This document shows positions 1 through 12,564 of a stretch of 64,000 nt of DNA, piece after piece. The position numbers and the translations under genes were made by a program. The notes under the pieces are model-generated. The model was not told the origin of the DNA. It saw only the letters and a list, made by a program, of their open reading frames with translations, and did not search any database. This DNA is from Sympetrum striolatum. Lineage: Eukaryota > Arthropoda > Insecta > Odonata > Libellulidae. The stretch is taken from NCBI GenBank assembly GCA_947579665.1, contig OX388341.1, forward strand, positions 7,802,752 to 7,866,751. Direction: 5' to 3'. Positions within the stretch are counted from its first letter, which is position 1, and every line of letters starts with the position of its first letter.

Positions 1-1492
1 CCAAGAACCACAAACCACCCCAACCCATTCGATGTTGAGTGTGTCAGCCTCCAACCAAATTTTAGTCCATGAACTAAACCATTTATTGAGATAAATTCAA
101 GTGGCCTCACAAAAGCCTAGTGTTTGAGTTGCCAATGAAGTGCGCTCTGTGATGTTGCGAATCTATTTACGATTGATCCCGTTTCCAGTGGCACACAGCT
201 GGCCGTAGAACTACTACTTGGCGCAAAAGTTTCAGCTAGCATTACTAGTGAAATGTGTTCATTATTAAAAATAAACATCATACAGAACTAATTTAAACTA
301 TGTGGACATCAAACAATATGAACGGTTTACCTATGTGGTTACTCATCTCGCCTCTACTAGCGGACATCTTCATGAGCAATTTTGAAGCGGAAATTTCTAA
401 TTAAACAATATATTATTATATCAGGTTTTTAGATGTTACCGTTATATAGAGGATGTGTTTTGTAGCAGTAGAAGTTCTAATAGACAATCGTTTAATATGT
501 TAAAATTCCTAAACTGTAGTAACAGAAAGCTGTGAGGGTGTCACTCCTCCATTCAGAAGCAATAGAACCCACCCTCTTTCGTTCCCCCCTTCGATTTCCA
601 CCCTTTCTCTTCCCCACTCCCTTTTTCCCCCTCTGTACATACCTTAGCTCTGCTCTCACTTCTGACGATGGTGTAATTTCACCGAAACCGGTTAATTTAT
701 GTTTTTTGGTGGAATTGTACATATTTTTTTAAGTTTTCCGGTTATCAATCATATATTCTATTTTCAGAAGCGGAATTAAAATTCTCATTTAGCCAAACAT
801 TTATTAAACCGTGAACACACCTGTCTAACCCTTCCTTCAAAGAGTATGTAAGGAACTTACACACTCGTTCTTACTCGAACTTACGTACTCGTATACTCTT
901 TGAATTAAGCGTTTTACATTCTTTTTCCTTGAAGACGTTGCGCCGCTACGGAACCTCGATCAAAGTTATTGAAAAATAGTACATGTGGAAGTTAAAAAGG
1001 GTTTCATTTCTCTGTGAGAATATAAACGTTCACTTTTGCATAATCAAATTTATCAGTGTTACGATATCACGTTTCATGCTATTTGCACGGACTGATGTGA
1101 ATAGTGGAAATATGAGGACAAAGGAAACCTCGATAGTGTTCACAAAAACGAAGTAAATAAATTACGTAAAAGAAATACTGCGCCGATATCACATCACGCA
1201 CTTTGAGATGACAATTTTTTTAAATATATACGGCTTTACTTACAAGTATACATTTATATACTTAATTCCTTCGATACGTTGACAATATTGGTTACGGAAC
1301 TGGTAGCTGTGCGTCTGCGAGACAAAGCTCAAAAAAGAAGATAAAATGAAGAATATAATATATAAGATAATTAATCGTAAGTGACTAACATTAGTTGTTA
1401 AGCAATCAATACTTGGTATTAAATTTATTTAGAGTTTTGATTTATCAGATACAGGCATTTCTTCTAATCGCAGTTTTTATGTATTTTTGCAG
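1..1492. other. AT-rich sequence upstream of the candidate host exon
   Basis: No coding region is recognised. Short open frames at about 490-730 lack protein character and coincide with the 3'-end motif of a retroelement annotated separately. The stretch ends in a plausible splice acceptor (pyrimidine-containing tract then TTTTTGCAG at 1484-1492). Confidence 0.4.
640..735 (+). repeat. Penelope-like 3'-end motif with hammerhead-like core
   Basis: CTGACGATGG, a short hairpin (GGTG/CACC) and CGAAACCGG follow one another at about 664-693, then a T-rich stretch. The order CTGANGA - stem - GAAA - short stem matches the hammerhead ribozyme core associated with Penelope-like retroelements, with one extra T before stem II. 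Related motifs lie at 28050-28110 and 33775-33840. Assignment is by motif only. Confidence 0.35.
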
Positions 1493-1537
1493 CCGGCGGT
1501 GTGTTTTCATTGAGCTGCAAGTGAAGAAACAATGAAG
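1493..1537 (+). CDS. Candidate first coding exon of host LRR-type gene (5'UTR plus two codons)
   Basis: A 45-bp segment is bounded by an acceptor (TTTTTGCAG, ending 1492) and a consensus donor GTAAGT (1538-1543). It ends with CAATGAAG, so ATG at 1532 in a reasonable start context is followed by one lysine codon and then the donor. The segment breaks between codons (phase 0), so joining it to the exon at 61233, which begins exactly with ATG, stays in frame and would place Met-Lys before the signal peptide. TGA codons upstream fit an untranslated leader. The splice signals are seen; that the two exons belong together across about 59.7 kb is inference, and an unrelated gene is possible. Confidence 0.4.
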
Positions 1538-4500
1538 GTAAGTTTGGTTCATCCTCATTAACTATTTTTACAAACTGGAGTTATCGATGAGATGTGAACT
1601 GTTTGATTCTTAATTGGTGCATTCAAGCGAGATCCCCTGGTTTGTTATTTACTAAGAGAGTAATTCCTAAGAACCCCATTGGTCCTCACAGAGCGGCCCA
1701 CATTCACGGATTTGGAGGAGAACATAAAGTGTCGATGTGAAATCCCAATTCATCATAAATAACACATGGCAACAAGGTATTGCTAACATCGACCTTGTTA
1801 CTTGTACTTTGGTGTATTTTTTGCGGTAATTCAACACTGGTCATGAATATTTTCCACCACGTACAGTTTTCAAGGATTTTGCATTTACATTAAATAAACA
1901 AAGTAATTTCTTCGTTAAATTTTAGTATCCTGCGAAAAGTAGGAAGTAAGTCGGTATTCTTTATTAAATATTACCACGTTGAAACAGCCAGGAAGAAACT
2001 GCAAGCAAGAAAACGTAAGCTCGGCTAATTGCTAGAGATTTAGAAACATTGGAAGATTCTAAGGAAATAAGTTTACGGATGGCGTAATTTTACACCACCG
2101 ACCGATGCAAGCGTCAAATCTGTTTTGTAACTCACCCGATCTACAAACTATTCCAGAAATTCAACCTAATATGCGAAGGTATTCCTGAAAGTAGTTATCA
2201 AAATATTTCGGTCCATTGCCACACGCCCACATAGGGTTTGTAACAAATGGCAAGGAAAAGATTTCCATAATTCCGTCACTTTCAGTTCTTTAATAAGGCA
2301 ATTTGAGGAACTACTGTAACTCTACTCTTCAGTTGTAATATACGACACTTTAAGGTTCGTCCTCGTCTGCATCAATCGATAATCTATCCAAGCAGAGCAT
2401 TGCTCCACTATATTGCCGCGATAAAGGTGAATTTGCGAAGGCTCACGTTTTTCGTTCGCTCCGACGGCCTTATTTCTGCATCCCTGCCCTTCGACGCCCG
2501 CCTCTACTCCAACGAAGGCCGCGCTTAAATCTGAGAATAATTAAAAAGGAAATTACTAATCCGAAGATTAGTTTAAGACGAGCGTGTCTCCCGATTGCAA
2601 ATGGGTCAGATTTTGTGAATTTTCTTCTTGAGGATATTTTCCATTTAAGGTGATATACGCTGTGTAGATCTACGCAAGAGAATTCAAAGCCGATGTTATG
2701 ATTTTGTCACGGTTTCTCCGAAAACCTAATTTTTTTTCTTGAATAATGTATTTATGTATCGTGAAATGCTCAGTAAGTCAATCGTGTATTAATTATGTTT
2801 CTGCTTTGCCACATAATCCTCGTTGAGATATCAAAAGATCGTTTTTTTGCAGTTCCTCTTTACGATTTTTCAAACACTTTGGTACCGATAAATGTCGTCA
2901 TCGCCTTTGTTGCATAGTCAATTTCTTCCCTGTATTCGCTCCCTCCAATAATCTCTTCGGCAGTGTATCTCGCCACAGAGCGAGTCCTATCGTTTTCTTA
3001 TTACCAATGTTTTCCAAAGATTTTACGTTCATTCTGACTCACTCATCCGCTTTCTCCCATTATGTTTAATCATTAATCACGTACTTTCGCATTTTCTTCC
3101 ATTCTTGTAGTTTTCTCTTCATTCGGAGAAAGATCAATTCTTCAAACCTTTAAAATCCGTAACCAAATGTTATATATCCTTTCCCATCAACCACGGAATA
3201 AACTCCAAACTTTGGTCAAATAAAATAATCAAAAAAAAGAAATTTGAAACTATGTATTGCTTTTTCAAAACAAGCACAACCCTTGATAATATATCTAGTT
3301 TTGTTCTAAAAAATTTCACAAATCCTCTCAAATTTTAATCACCCTTCGAAAAATCACACCCGAAAATTGTTGTCTTATTACTTACTTCCATTTTTCTCTT
3401 CTGTTTTTGCGTTTTATCTTGTCACAGAGGAGGGATTAAATATTGCGGAATTCCGGAATTAAAAATTAATTACGTCATTGCTGTATTTACTCATCTTCGA
3501 GAACAGTGGTGCTCATACTACTACATTAAAAAAAGTTATTTTTCCCTTAAAAACGCAGAGCAAGATAAATGTGGCGTACCCAGAATATGTGGCGCTATCA
3601 ACCACCAGAATTTTACATCTCTCCTGATAAGCGTTTTCGCGGGAAAAATAAGTTCGAGAGCTTTTTGAACTTAGTAGTATTTCATTTTTAAAAGGGAAAG
3701 AGAAACGAAAGTAGGCCGGAGCTAATGCAGGGTTATCAGGATAACGGTTTTACCTTTTATTCATTTATTTACGAGGAATTCAATCTTTTATGACCTCGTT
3801 GGTGCTTTCTTTTGTTGTCACCTCGACCTGGCGATCTCTCATTCTCTCTGTGATGAAATGTATGAAAAACGATCAAAAGACGAGGAAAATTATTTAATCT
3901 GTTACTAAAATTAAATTAACCCTAGTCAAATCCCGGATCGATTTAATCTTTCCAAGAACATCGTGAACGTTCCATTAATTTTGGTGTTAACATTAACGGA
4001 TGGTCGTAAGAGAAGTTAGGTCCTTCATCTTGGCATATTTGTGTCCAGAGCAGGATTAATAGTCCCACGCGTCATTCATCACTTGTGAGCAGATTAAACG
4101 AGATGTCCTCCAAATAACGCACCTCATTTCGAATTTATATGTTTTACTGTACTCTGTCTTACTTACAAATAGTACTTCATTTCAAACCAACGTAGCGTAA
4201 TGAGAGAAGTTTATTACAATTTTACTACGAACAACAACAAACATAAGATAACGCTCGTCAACCTGAAACAATTTTTATCTCTTAGCAAAGCCCTCCCAGC
4301 ATTTGCTCATTTTTTTGAATCGGCACTTTTAATTCATCGCTATCTTTTTAGAAGTCCGATCTTTTCTTACTTCACATTCATTCATTCAAAGGAATCTTCT
4401 GAGAGGCTCTCCTCTTCAATTTTCTTCGTTCATATTTTCGGCAGAAGTGTAAAAGTGAAGCTTAAAAGTTTACATAAGTACGTTCATAAGGACAAATCGA

Positions 4501-5225
4501 TGGAGCTAACCATTTCAAATAAGGTGAATTGCTGAAATTGTCATCGATTCAGAGGCTTTGCAGGAGATAGAAAGTAATACTCATTGTCAGAAATTTGTCG
4601 AACTATCTATTTTATTTCCAGGATATAATCTAAAAATTTAAAATATAATATTTTTATCTAATATTTATATGTATTAGCGGAGAAATATGATATTATAATA
4701 TATTAATATTTATATTATCTCGATCTCTCTCTATTATATCTAATTAAACATTGTTAGATCCTACAAATTCTTTTTTTTCCCTTACAAATTCTAAAAATCC
4801 TTTTAAAAAGCTATAAATCATAAATAAGCTTTGGTAGGGAATCCAACACGTAGAACAAACCGATCCGACTTTTATTGGCTTATTTTATTTCTCCTCCAAA
4901 AACGGATTCCTTCCTCTTTGGAGTGCAGCACCCTGTACCAATCGTCTTTACTTCCACTCTTATTTAGTTGTGAATGTGCAAAGATTGCACTCAATGCCTC
5001 TCAAGAGAAATTTTCCACGTTATACTGACCGTAAATAGTTATTGTCAACAAAATTGTATCTTTAATAAGAAAGAATGAGGTATGAATCATCGGTTCTGCA
5101 TTAAAATAGATAAAATTGTGCTCAATTACAAGGCAAAACATAATTTAACCCGGAAAATCACTTCCAGTGTGATTGGCCAATTGAGCTATCAAAGAGTGAT
5201 TTGTCGTTCTTAGCGACTGAGAGGA
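1538..5225. other. Probable intron, no gene recognised
   Basis: AT-rich single-copy-looking DNA. The open frames at 4200-4535 and 4831-5028 have no recognisable motif and a composition like surrounding noncoding DNA. A strongly AT-rich patch lies at about 4610-4750. Confidence 0.5.
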
Positions 5226-5229
5226 ACTG

Positions 5230-7232
5230 GCAAGCGCTTACCGGGCTCTCTCCGCTAAGATATTTTCATATCCATTCATTCTTGGAAATATCCGTCGACG
5301 AAGTCCAGACGAAAGGTCTTGCAGCGTCTGTACCTCAGTAAGGCGGCTGGAAAGACCTTTGTTCCCCAGTGGGGCGGCCATAATGAGTGTTGGTGTCACG
5401 GTAAAAACACCAGGAAGGCAACGGGAGACCACCACCACTACTTATCCCATGGCATGATGCACAATAATAATAATATTGGAACTTGCAAAGAGAGACAGCC
5501 TTCTAGGATGAGTGTCATGCCCAGCAGTGATGGGAGTAAGGCCATCTCGGTCGTCATTCCACGAAACCCTTACATAAGGAACGACAACAAAAGAAGAGAT
5601 AAGATGAAAATGTTAGGGTGGGGACATGGAATTTTAGAACAATACTCAGAAAATGAAAGTTAGAAAACGTTAAGTTAAAAATGAAGAAGTCCAACATTAA
5701 TATACTAGAGTTATGCGAAGTGCGGTGGAAAGACGATGAAGACTTCTGGAGCGATGATGTTAGAGTCGTTTTCAGTGCGGGAAGTAATAGCCAGAGGTGA
5801 GCAGCTTTAGTGTTGGATAAGAAAGCGGGAGAATCCGTGATAAGCACTGAGCTAATAAGCGATCGGGTTATATCGGTGGAAGTAAAGTCTGAACCAGTAA
5901 AAACGGTTATAGTTCAGGTGTACTTGTCCACTAGTGTTTAAATTGAAGATGATGTAGACATAGTTTATGAACAAATAGAGTAGGTTATGGGAAGGGTTAA
6001 GGGCAATAAGAATCTCGTTATTATGGGAGACTGGGACGCGGTAGTTGGGCAAGGCAAAGATGGGGAAGAGGTGGGAGAATTCGGTTTAGGGAAAAGGAAC
6101 GACAGAGGACAGAAACTGATCGACTTTTGCAAAAGAAATAATCTCTCCATCACAAACACACTCTTTCAGCACCACAACAGACGAAGGTACACATGGAAAA
6201 AGCCCATAAGCCCATAAGGGATACAGATACAAATTGATTACATTTTGGTAAAAAAGAGGTTTAGAAATAGTGTTAAAACTCGGGAAGTTATCCTCTTGTT
6301 GATGTCGATTCAGATCATAAACTAGTCATGATAAAAACCGAGCTTAAGATTGTATGGGAAAACATGAAACACACCAGCATAGAAGTAGAAGGTGAGGAAA
6401 AAGTTGATGAAGACGATGTTGGACATGGGTTACTTGATAGTGAAATAGAAAAGGCATTGCGGGATATGAAAGAGGATAAAGCAACGTGGGTTGACGAGAT
6501 CCCAGTGGAGTTCCTTAAGAACCTGGGGCATAAGGGTGAGAAATATTTCTATCATTTCATTAGGAAAATTTATGATGAAGGGCAATGGCCAGAGACTTTT
6601 ACCAAAACTATCTTGATTCCTTTACAGAAAAAGAACAAGGCTACAGAATGTCGGGATTATCGTACAACTAGCCTAATCTCTCACGCGGCAAAAGTACTTC
6701 TAAGGGTTCTGAATAGATGGATAGAGGGAAAAATTAAAGGACGAATCGGAGAAGACCAGTTTGGTTTTCAGAGAGGAAAGGGACGAGTGATGCAATTGGG
6801 GTGATGAGAGTACTTGCGGAACGAAGCTTGGAATTTAAAAGCAACTTATGTGTATGTTTTGTAGATTTTGAAAAGGCTTTCGATGGAGTCTAGTGGCCAA
6901 AACAGATGGGGATATTAAAGAAATATGGGTTGTACTGGAAAGATAGACGTTAGGTTAAAAATCTTTACCTGAATCAAAGAGCCCGAGTAACGATAGCTGA
7001 CGGGGAATCGGATTAGGCTGAATTGGGTACGGGGGTAAGACAAGGGTGTCCTATGTCACCAACGCTTTTTAATATATATGCAGAGGAAATGGTGCAAGAA
7101 GCCTGGGAATAAATAGACAAGGGAATAAAGGTTGGTGGGGAAGTAGTGAAGGCTGTAAGGCATGCAGAAGATATAGCTATTTGTTGAGATTCCCTAAAGG
7201 GTTTGCAAACTTTAGTAAATGCTCTTAACGAG
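5230..7232 (+). mobile_element. Decayed non-LTR retrotransposon (RTE/craniofacial-development-protein-2-like), endonuclease and reverse transcriptase
   Basis: The plus strand carries, in order and in several frames, pieces of an apurinic-type endonuclease and a reverse transcriptase. Endonuclease pieces are a block with 'SEVRW'-like residues at about 5685-5790, an 'IMGDWDAVVG' block near 6020-6060, and an 'SDHKLV' block near 6310-6335. RT pieces are an 'EDQFGFQRGKG' block at 6748-6785, 'FVDFEKAFDG' near 6857-6888, and 'GVRQGCPMSP' near 7030-7062. The catalytic YADD box has become HAED near 7160-7172. Many stops and frameshifts show it is dead. The longest open pieces are 5987-6217 and 6328-6804. 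The 5' part (5230-5460) resembles the untranslated leader of this LINE type. Confidence 0.8.
6328..6804 (+). pseudogene. LINE reverse transcriptase fragment (fingers region)
   Basis: A 158-codon open piece within the decayed LINE. It begins just past the end of the endonuclease domain and contains the N-terminal RT region: 'IPLQKKNKATECRDYRTTSLIS' style residues followed by 'EDQFGFQRGKG'. This is the conserved stretch preceding the palm in CFDP2-like elements. It ends at a TGA and the RT continues in another frame. No function is expected. Confidence 0.75.
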
Positions 7233-7243
7233 CATTTACTAAA
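7211..7243. repeat. Perfect 14-bp hairpin at the junction of two LINE fragments
   Basis: TTTAGTAAATGCTC (7211-7224), a 5-nt spacer, then the exact reverse complement (7230-7243). It lies where RT homology to the first LINE stops and homology to the second begins. Confidence 0.8.
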
Positions 7244-7935
7244 TAACTTAATAGATCACCATAAGTTTTACGCGCTCCACAAACATAATTCCCGTGCAGT
7301 ACCAAATCTCAGGTCATCCATTAGAGTTAGTGCACGACAACAAATACCTAGGAGTCACGTTTAGCAGTAACTTATTTTTTAAAGAACATATTTGAGATGC
7401 GATAGGAAAAGCGAATAGAATGCAAAGATAAACTGGTAGAACGTTGAGAGGATGCTCATCGAGAGCCAAAAAAATAGCTTACTTTTCTCTTATTCTCCCG
7501 AGTCTAGAATACTGCTGTGCGGTTTGGGACCCACACGAAGTAGGTTTAGTCTCAGATTTAGAGATGGTCCAGCGTAGAGCAGCCCGATTCGTTTGCGGGG
7601 ATTTCAGGTTTGATAGCAGCGTTACGGCAATGATAGAGTCCCTCAGTTGGAATTCACTACAGATGAGAAGATCTGAATATCGTCGGAAACTTTTCGAAAA
7701 GTTCATTCGTTCAGAATTTATAGACGAAGTAAGTGGAATATTAGTGCCAATAAGGAGCGAACGCGATCTCCGAGAGGCATCGACGAAGCGTTATAGGGAA
7801 GTAATCGCAAGGACGGATAAGTACTCGTTTTTTCCCCTGGCTATTAGAGATGCTAATAAGGATGAACGAATAATGGTTGTGTATTACACCCCCTGCCATA
7901 CGCCTCTGGCGGCTCGAAGGGTACTTATCTAAATC
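7233..7935 (+). mobile_element. 3' end of a second non-LTR retrotransposon
   Basis: The open stretch 7444-7932 (162 codons) encodes the RT C-terminal region of jockey/CR1-like LINEs: 'LPSLEYCCAVWDP' then 'VQRRAARFVCGDF', and an RRSEYRRKL-type region. It ends in a tail rich in CCCCCTGCCATACGCC. The upstream part (7233-7443) aligns with the same family but is shifted. It abuts the CFDP2-like LINE at a perfect hairpin (7211-7243), so two elements are fused here. The 3' tail also occurs at 8705, 47846 and 63398, and inverted at 41750 and 43505. Confidence 0.75.
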
Positions 7936-8089
7936 TAAAATCTAATGACCTAGTAATAACGTCAGGAGTAAGGTTAGATTATTTGACAATGATACAGAAA
8001 GATTTCGCAAGAAAACGATAGCAGTATACTGCAGAACGATCTGAATGTTATGTGAGAATGTCGCAAAGGTTGACACCTCGATTTAAATA

Positions 8090-8765
8090 TTAAAAAATGC
8101 GTTGCAATGAGTTTTACGCATTCTAGAAACGTTAATTCCGCGCAGTACTAAAGTTCGGGACATTTATTAGCATTAGTGCTCGATAACAACTAGCTAGAAG
8201 TTGCGTTTAGCAGTAGTTAATTTTTAAGGAACAAAATAGAGATGCAATAGGAAAAGCGAACAGAATTCAAAGATAAACTAGGGTAAAGATCAAGGGATGA
8301 TAATCGAGAGTCAAAGAAATAGCTTATTTCTCTCTTTTTCGGCAGAAGAATGTTGCGCGATTTGGGATACGGATAAGAAATAGAATTAGTCTCAGATGGT
8401 GCAAAATTTAGCAGCTCATTTCCTCAGGGACAGTTTCAGATTACGACAGCAGTGTTGGAATCCCTTGGTTGGAATTCGCTTCAGGTGAGGAGACCTGATT
8501 GCCGACGGAAGCTTTTCGAAAAGTCCATCGGTTCCGAACTTATAGACGAAGTGAATGAAATTTTAGTGCCAGTAAAGAAGGAACGCAATCTCCGAGAAAC
8601 ATCGCAAAACGTTTCAGTGAAGTAATTGCAGAATCAGGTAATTACTTTCAGTCTATTATCTTAGATTATTAGAGAGGGTAGATTAGGTAAGGACTGTTTT
8701 ACTAAACCCTCTATCATACCCCAATGGTGCCTCGCAGGATATATATCTAAATTCAGATAGATGTA
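8090..8765 (+). mobile_element. Second, more decayed copy of the same LINE 3' end
   Basis: This stretch repeats 7250-7930 collinearly at lower identity. Shared blocks include CAAAGATAAACT, GGAATTCGCT, CTTTTCGAAAAGT, and the GAACGC.ATCTCCGAGA segment. It finishes with the same tail (about 8700-8755). Stops and indels occur throughout. It is either a tandem duplication or an independent insertion of the same family next door. Confidence 0.75.
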
Positions 8766-8923
8766 CATCACACTGAAACATTTAAAGAAATAAGTATAAA
8801 AACAATTGTAAAAGGTATCATATTAAGTACCTCAAATGACATTTTCGCTGTCATCCATCAGTTATAGTTATAAATGTGAATCATTTGAATACGTATTCTT
8901 TATAAGTCTTATAAAAACTTCCC

Positions 8924-9028
8924 CCCCGCAAACATATCCCCCCTCCACACATATCCCCCCTCCACACATCTCCCCCCTCCACACATACCCCCCTCCACAC
9001 ATCTCCCCCCTCCACACATATCCCCTCC
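8924..9028. repeat. Minisatellite, 17-18-bp C-rich units
   Basis: About six units of CCCCCCTCCACACATATC with variants (ATCTC, ATACC) in direct repeat. It accounts for the open frames seen on both strands here. There is no promoter or gene nearby. Confidence 0.9.
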
Positions 9029-9840
9029 CCTGATCTCCCCACGGACGAGGACATTCCCTTCCGGCGAGCGAACGCCCAACCAAAGTCTGAAAATCCGATT
9101 GCCTTCTTATTTCCTGAAGAGGAGCGATTTCATTAGTGCCCCTTTCACTCGCCTCTTCCTTAATTTGCCCGCAAAACTCTCATCTTACAAACCACTCTAT
9201 ACAAACTTAGCCTTCCTCCGCTCAAATACATTACTTCTCTTGAGAATCACTGCTTCTACAGCATTTTGTACAACTTACTCTCGTGAGGGACATTCTTTGT
9301 CGAATTTATGAAGTGCAGTACGCCAATAAGAACACCGGTTACATGCCATATCTTATCTTTTGGCTGGCTTTATAGGGAATGCTAAATGTAGTGCGTAAAG
9401 AACAATTCTAAGATTTGGCGAGTGATAACTACACAAATGTTACAAAATTATTGTTTGAGATAAATTGCAAGAAGAAATAAATTTATATAGATTTTAAATC
9501 TATATAAATATAGCTCCAGTACGACCTTAGCAATGATGTATCGTTATGTATCAATTCTTGTAAAAATAGAGTCATGGTTTTGATAATACATTAGATGTTG
9601 TCCTATCTTATTTCCATATTTTTCATGAATATTATTAAATGTAGGCGACCGGACAAAACAAAACAAGGCAAAACAGAACAAAACATTTAGTTGTAATAAT
9701 TACGCATATTGCCATATATGGATGACGTAATTTATCATTGACGAAAAATTTTTGAAGTACCTTCCTATAACGGCATTAATTTCTAATTTAAGTCTCAACT
9801 ATTCAATAATATATAAACAATGCAATGTTATTATTTAAAT
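9029..9840. other. No gene recognised
   Basis: AT-rich DNA. A palindromic AT stretch (TTTATATAGATTTTAAATCTATATAAA) lies near 9480-9510, and an AAACAAAACAAGGCAAAACAGAAC run near 9655-9690. Confidence 0.4.
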
Positions 9841-9844
9841 CCTT

Positions 9845-10050
9845 ACCGGCCTTGGTTGCCGAGTGGTTAGCGTTGTAGCTGCGCTATCGCTCTGACCCCA
9901 AGGTCCCCGGTTCGAATCCCGGCTGATCAGATTTCCTTGATCAGGGAATAGTTGTGTGTTGTCCATTGCTTGTCTTGGTGAAGTCACTCCTGTTGAGCTC
10001 AGATATGGGCAATAGCAGCAGAGTAGCAAAAAAAATTGCAATAATAGTTG
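9845..10050 (+). mobile_element. tRNA-derived SINE
   Basis: The head is tRNA-like, with an A-box-like TGCCGAGTGG (about 9857-9866) and a perfect B box GGTTCGAATCC (9909-9919). A tRNA-unrelated body and an A-rich tail (near 10028-10036) follow. The long gap between boxes and the poor acceptor pairing argue against a working tRNA. Confidence 0.65.
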
Positions 10051-11930
10051 CTAAAACTTTAAAAATTAAAACATGGCTTAGATATGTACCCGAAACATTG
10101 TTATAGCAAACATTAAAATGCAAACTCTGTGTTTTTGCTTTAAACGGAATCTTACCTTAACATTGCTCTGAATTTGTGGCGGACTCATTAATGACAAACC
10201 AGTCGTCTGCCAGATTCTCTCCGAGAGGAATGCCGTAGGAAAGAGGAAAATTTGATCAAAATAATTGGTCTCCAATTTAAAATTCGCAAATTCAGTCATT
10301 CAGTTATCGCAATATTCGTGAATTTAAAAAATCGCAAATGTGATTTTCCGCGAAAAGTCGCGAACTTCATACTTGGCAAAATTATAGGCAGCGCATCCGT
10401 TTTCAGTAGAGGAAAAATAGCAGCGGAGTAACCGAAAACAACGTGTGATCTCCAACGTATTCCAATTCCCCAACCTTTTATAGGAAAATTAAATACATTA
10501 GCCAATTAGAGTATTTCTTGTTCTTTGGACGCAATCGGCGTCATGGCGATTCTCCTCTCGTCGTCAGCAAACGATGAAAACATTCCTTTCATCGGTTCTA
10601 ATAACCAATGAAGGGCGCAGTGGGAACGTGGTCTACTTTCCATTCCGATAGATGGCTCAGCAATCGTTACTTTTATCTGCAGTTCTCAGGCGGAGTCTCA
10701 CTTGTCGACACTTGAAACACCAATCTCTCCCCAGTTGCTATTTTCTGTCTTCATTTCCGCTTCAAATAACTTTTGAATGACTACCAGTGGGTGCGCAAAT
10801 TGAAATATCTCCCGGTTGTTTCCTTGAAATTGGATTCGATGAAATCATTTTCAATATGATCCCGATGTTGTCTGATTGCTCAGGCCGACAAGGTTTCGAT
10901 AACATCGACGTCATTACTCGGTTCATATTGTATTTGTTACGATAAATGCAGCCGTGTTTGTGAAAACTATCCTATAAGTACAGTGTTTGAGAATTTTGCA
11001 AAATAATTAATTAAACGAAGTAATTACTTAGACAATTTCTATCTTTACATTTTTAGGTTGGAAACACTGTAAATTTTTATCGATAAAATTTATTTTAGGT
11101 GACAATATCCCTAAAAATGTGTACTTTAGTGCCTGCAAGCCCACTAAAACGCTCTTTTCTCAAAGAGTTTTAAAGTCGCAGGGCTTCACACACACTCATC
11201 TTCGAGCTTTTACAAAAACCTTTTATTTCAGTCTACAACTTTTCTTTTACGGCTGCCTATTATTAGGCAAAATTCGCCGCTCGCTTCCGAGAGGACAACT
11301 TCGGCCCTCATATCAGTCATTGGATTCACATTTCGAAACATTCTTTCATCTTGTGTTCATAAGCGGAAAACGGAGGGGATATGTAATACTTGTCCACGAC
11401 ACCCTTCTAAGGCTACCTAATATATTTTGCAATGGTGTTGTAGAAGTGGAGGAAAGAGATTAGGAGAGTAATAATTAGTGGAACGTGTTTGGGCATTCAC
11501 GAGTTCCTAATCGTTGAAATTGGTTAGCCATTGCATGTTGCCAAAGAATATTATTTTTGCGACGTAGGCAATTTGTTATAGAATTACGGATAAGGAAAAA
11601 GTAAATATACAACAACAAAAAACCTTATGTGATGTTACTTTTCCGAGCTCATTTCTGGAAATTGGGACCTAAATCTAGTTGAGAACAGCCATTACCACCC
11701 ATGTTGACGCAATTTACTTATAATATGTTGGCTTGCGTTATTTTTAAAGTTGGCTCTGACCAACAAATTATCAAATAACAAATTCCGAAAAGTTTTCTTA
11801 TGTCCATCCTTTTCTGTGTGTTTATTTAAAAAAATCATTACTTTCATAATACATAAAATATAAACAAGGATAATTTTTATGAAACTAAACAGTCCTGTAT
11901 TCAAGTGTATACTTATGCTAATATATGTGG
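10051..11930. other. No gene recognised
   Basis: AT-rich intronic-type sequence. The 114-codon open frame at 11119-11463 has no domain and no splice support, and I do not call it. Confidence 0.4.
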
Positions 11931-12139
11931 ATGCTTCATAGCTTAATATCTATCATGAGTGAATGTTGATAGCGATCTGCAAGCATATTGATGAGATATA
12001 TTTTATCTGGGAAACGGTAGACTGTGTTTATAAAATATGCTCACGACTGTATACTGTACATTATGTATATTGTATAATAAGTATGGTGACTTCAAACCAA
12101 GGAACATCAGCGAAACGGTAAACGGCATTTATGAAATGT

Positions 12140-12292
12140 ATCTATGACCTCCGCTCCCGGATAGTCATGTGGACAGCGCGTTTGCCTTTGGTGAAAGCGG
12201 TCCCGGGTTCGAATCCCGGTGGGAGCCAATGTGCGAAATGACCTAAGCTGTCGAAGCACTTTCAACAATACCACTACTACATCTATGACCTC
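12140..12292 (+). mobile_element. Full-length tRNA-derived SINE with 12-bp target duplication
   Basis: The SINE body is 12152-12280, flanked by the exact duplication ATCTATGACCTC (12140-12151 and 12281-12292). The head has an A-box-like TAGTCATGTGG and a B box GGTTCGAATCC within a stem that pairs CCGGG/CCCGG. The acceptor-like GCTCCC pairs with GGGAGC. The tail is ACTTTCAACAATACCACTACTAC. A 5'-truncated copy is at 28759-28824 and an inverted copy at 60068-60183. Confidence 0.85.
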
Positions 12293-12564
12293 TGTTCACA
12301 TGCAGGGTCTTACGTTATCGGGACGAGATCCAAAAAAATCTTAAGAATCGCCGCAAGCGTTTCTAATGGGAGATTTTGCACCCAGCTGGTGTCCAATTCG
12401 CATATTTGGTGACATTTCTATGATAATTAAAGAATGTGTCTCGTGATGATTGTCTATCCTTCCGGGATGTTCTTAAAAATGTTTTAAAAAACTCCAAATT
12501 CGCAGTGCCTTTCTCTTCTGGTAACATATCATAGTTTGCAAATTATGCCATCACAGTAAATTGC

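Noticed and set aside
4200..4535. 111-codon frame
   Set aside because: No domain, intron-like composition and no splice or promoter support.
8924..9028. CRISPR-like array
   Set aside because: Contiguous minisatellite units without unique spacers, in a eukaryotic intron.
12152..12280. Functional tRNA gene
   Set aside because: A and B boxes are present but the body continues as a SINE with a target duplication, and the D and anticodon arms do not fold well.
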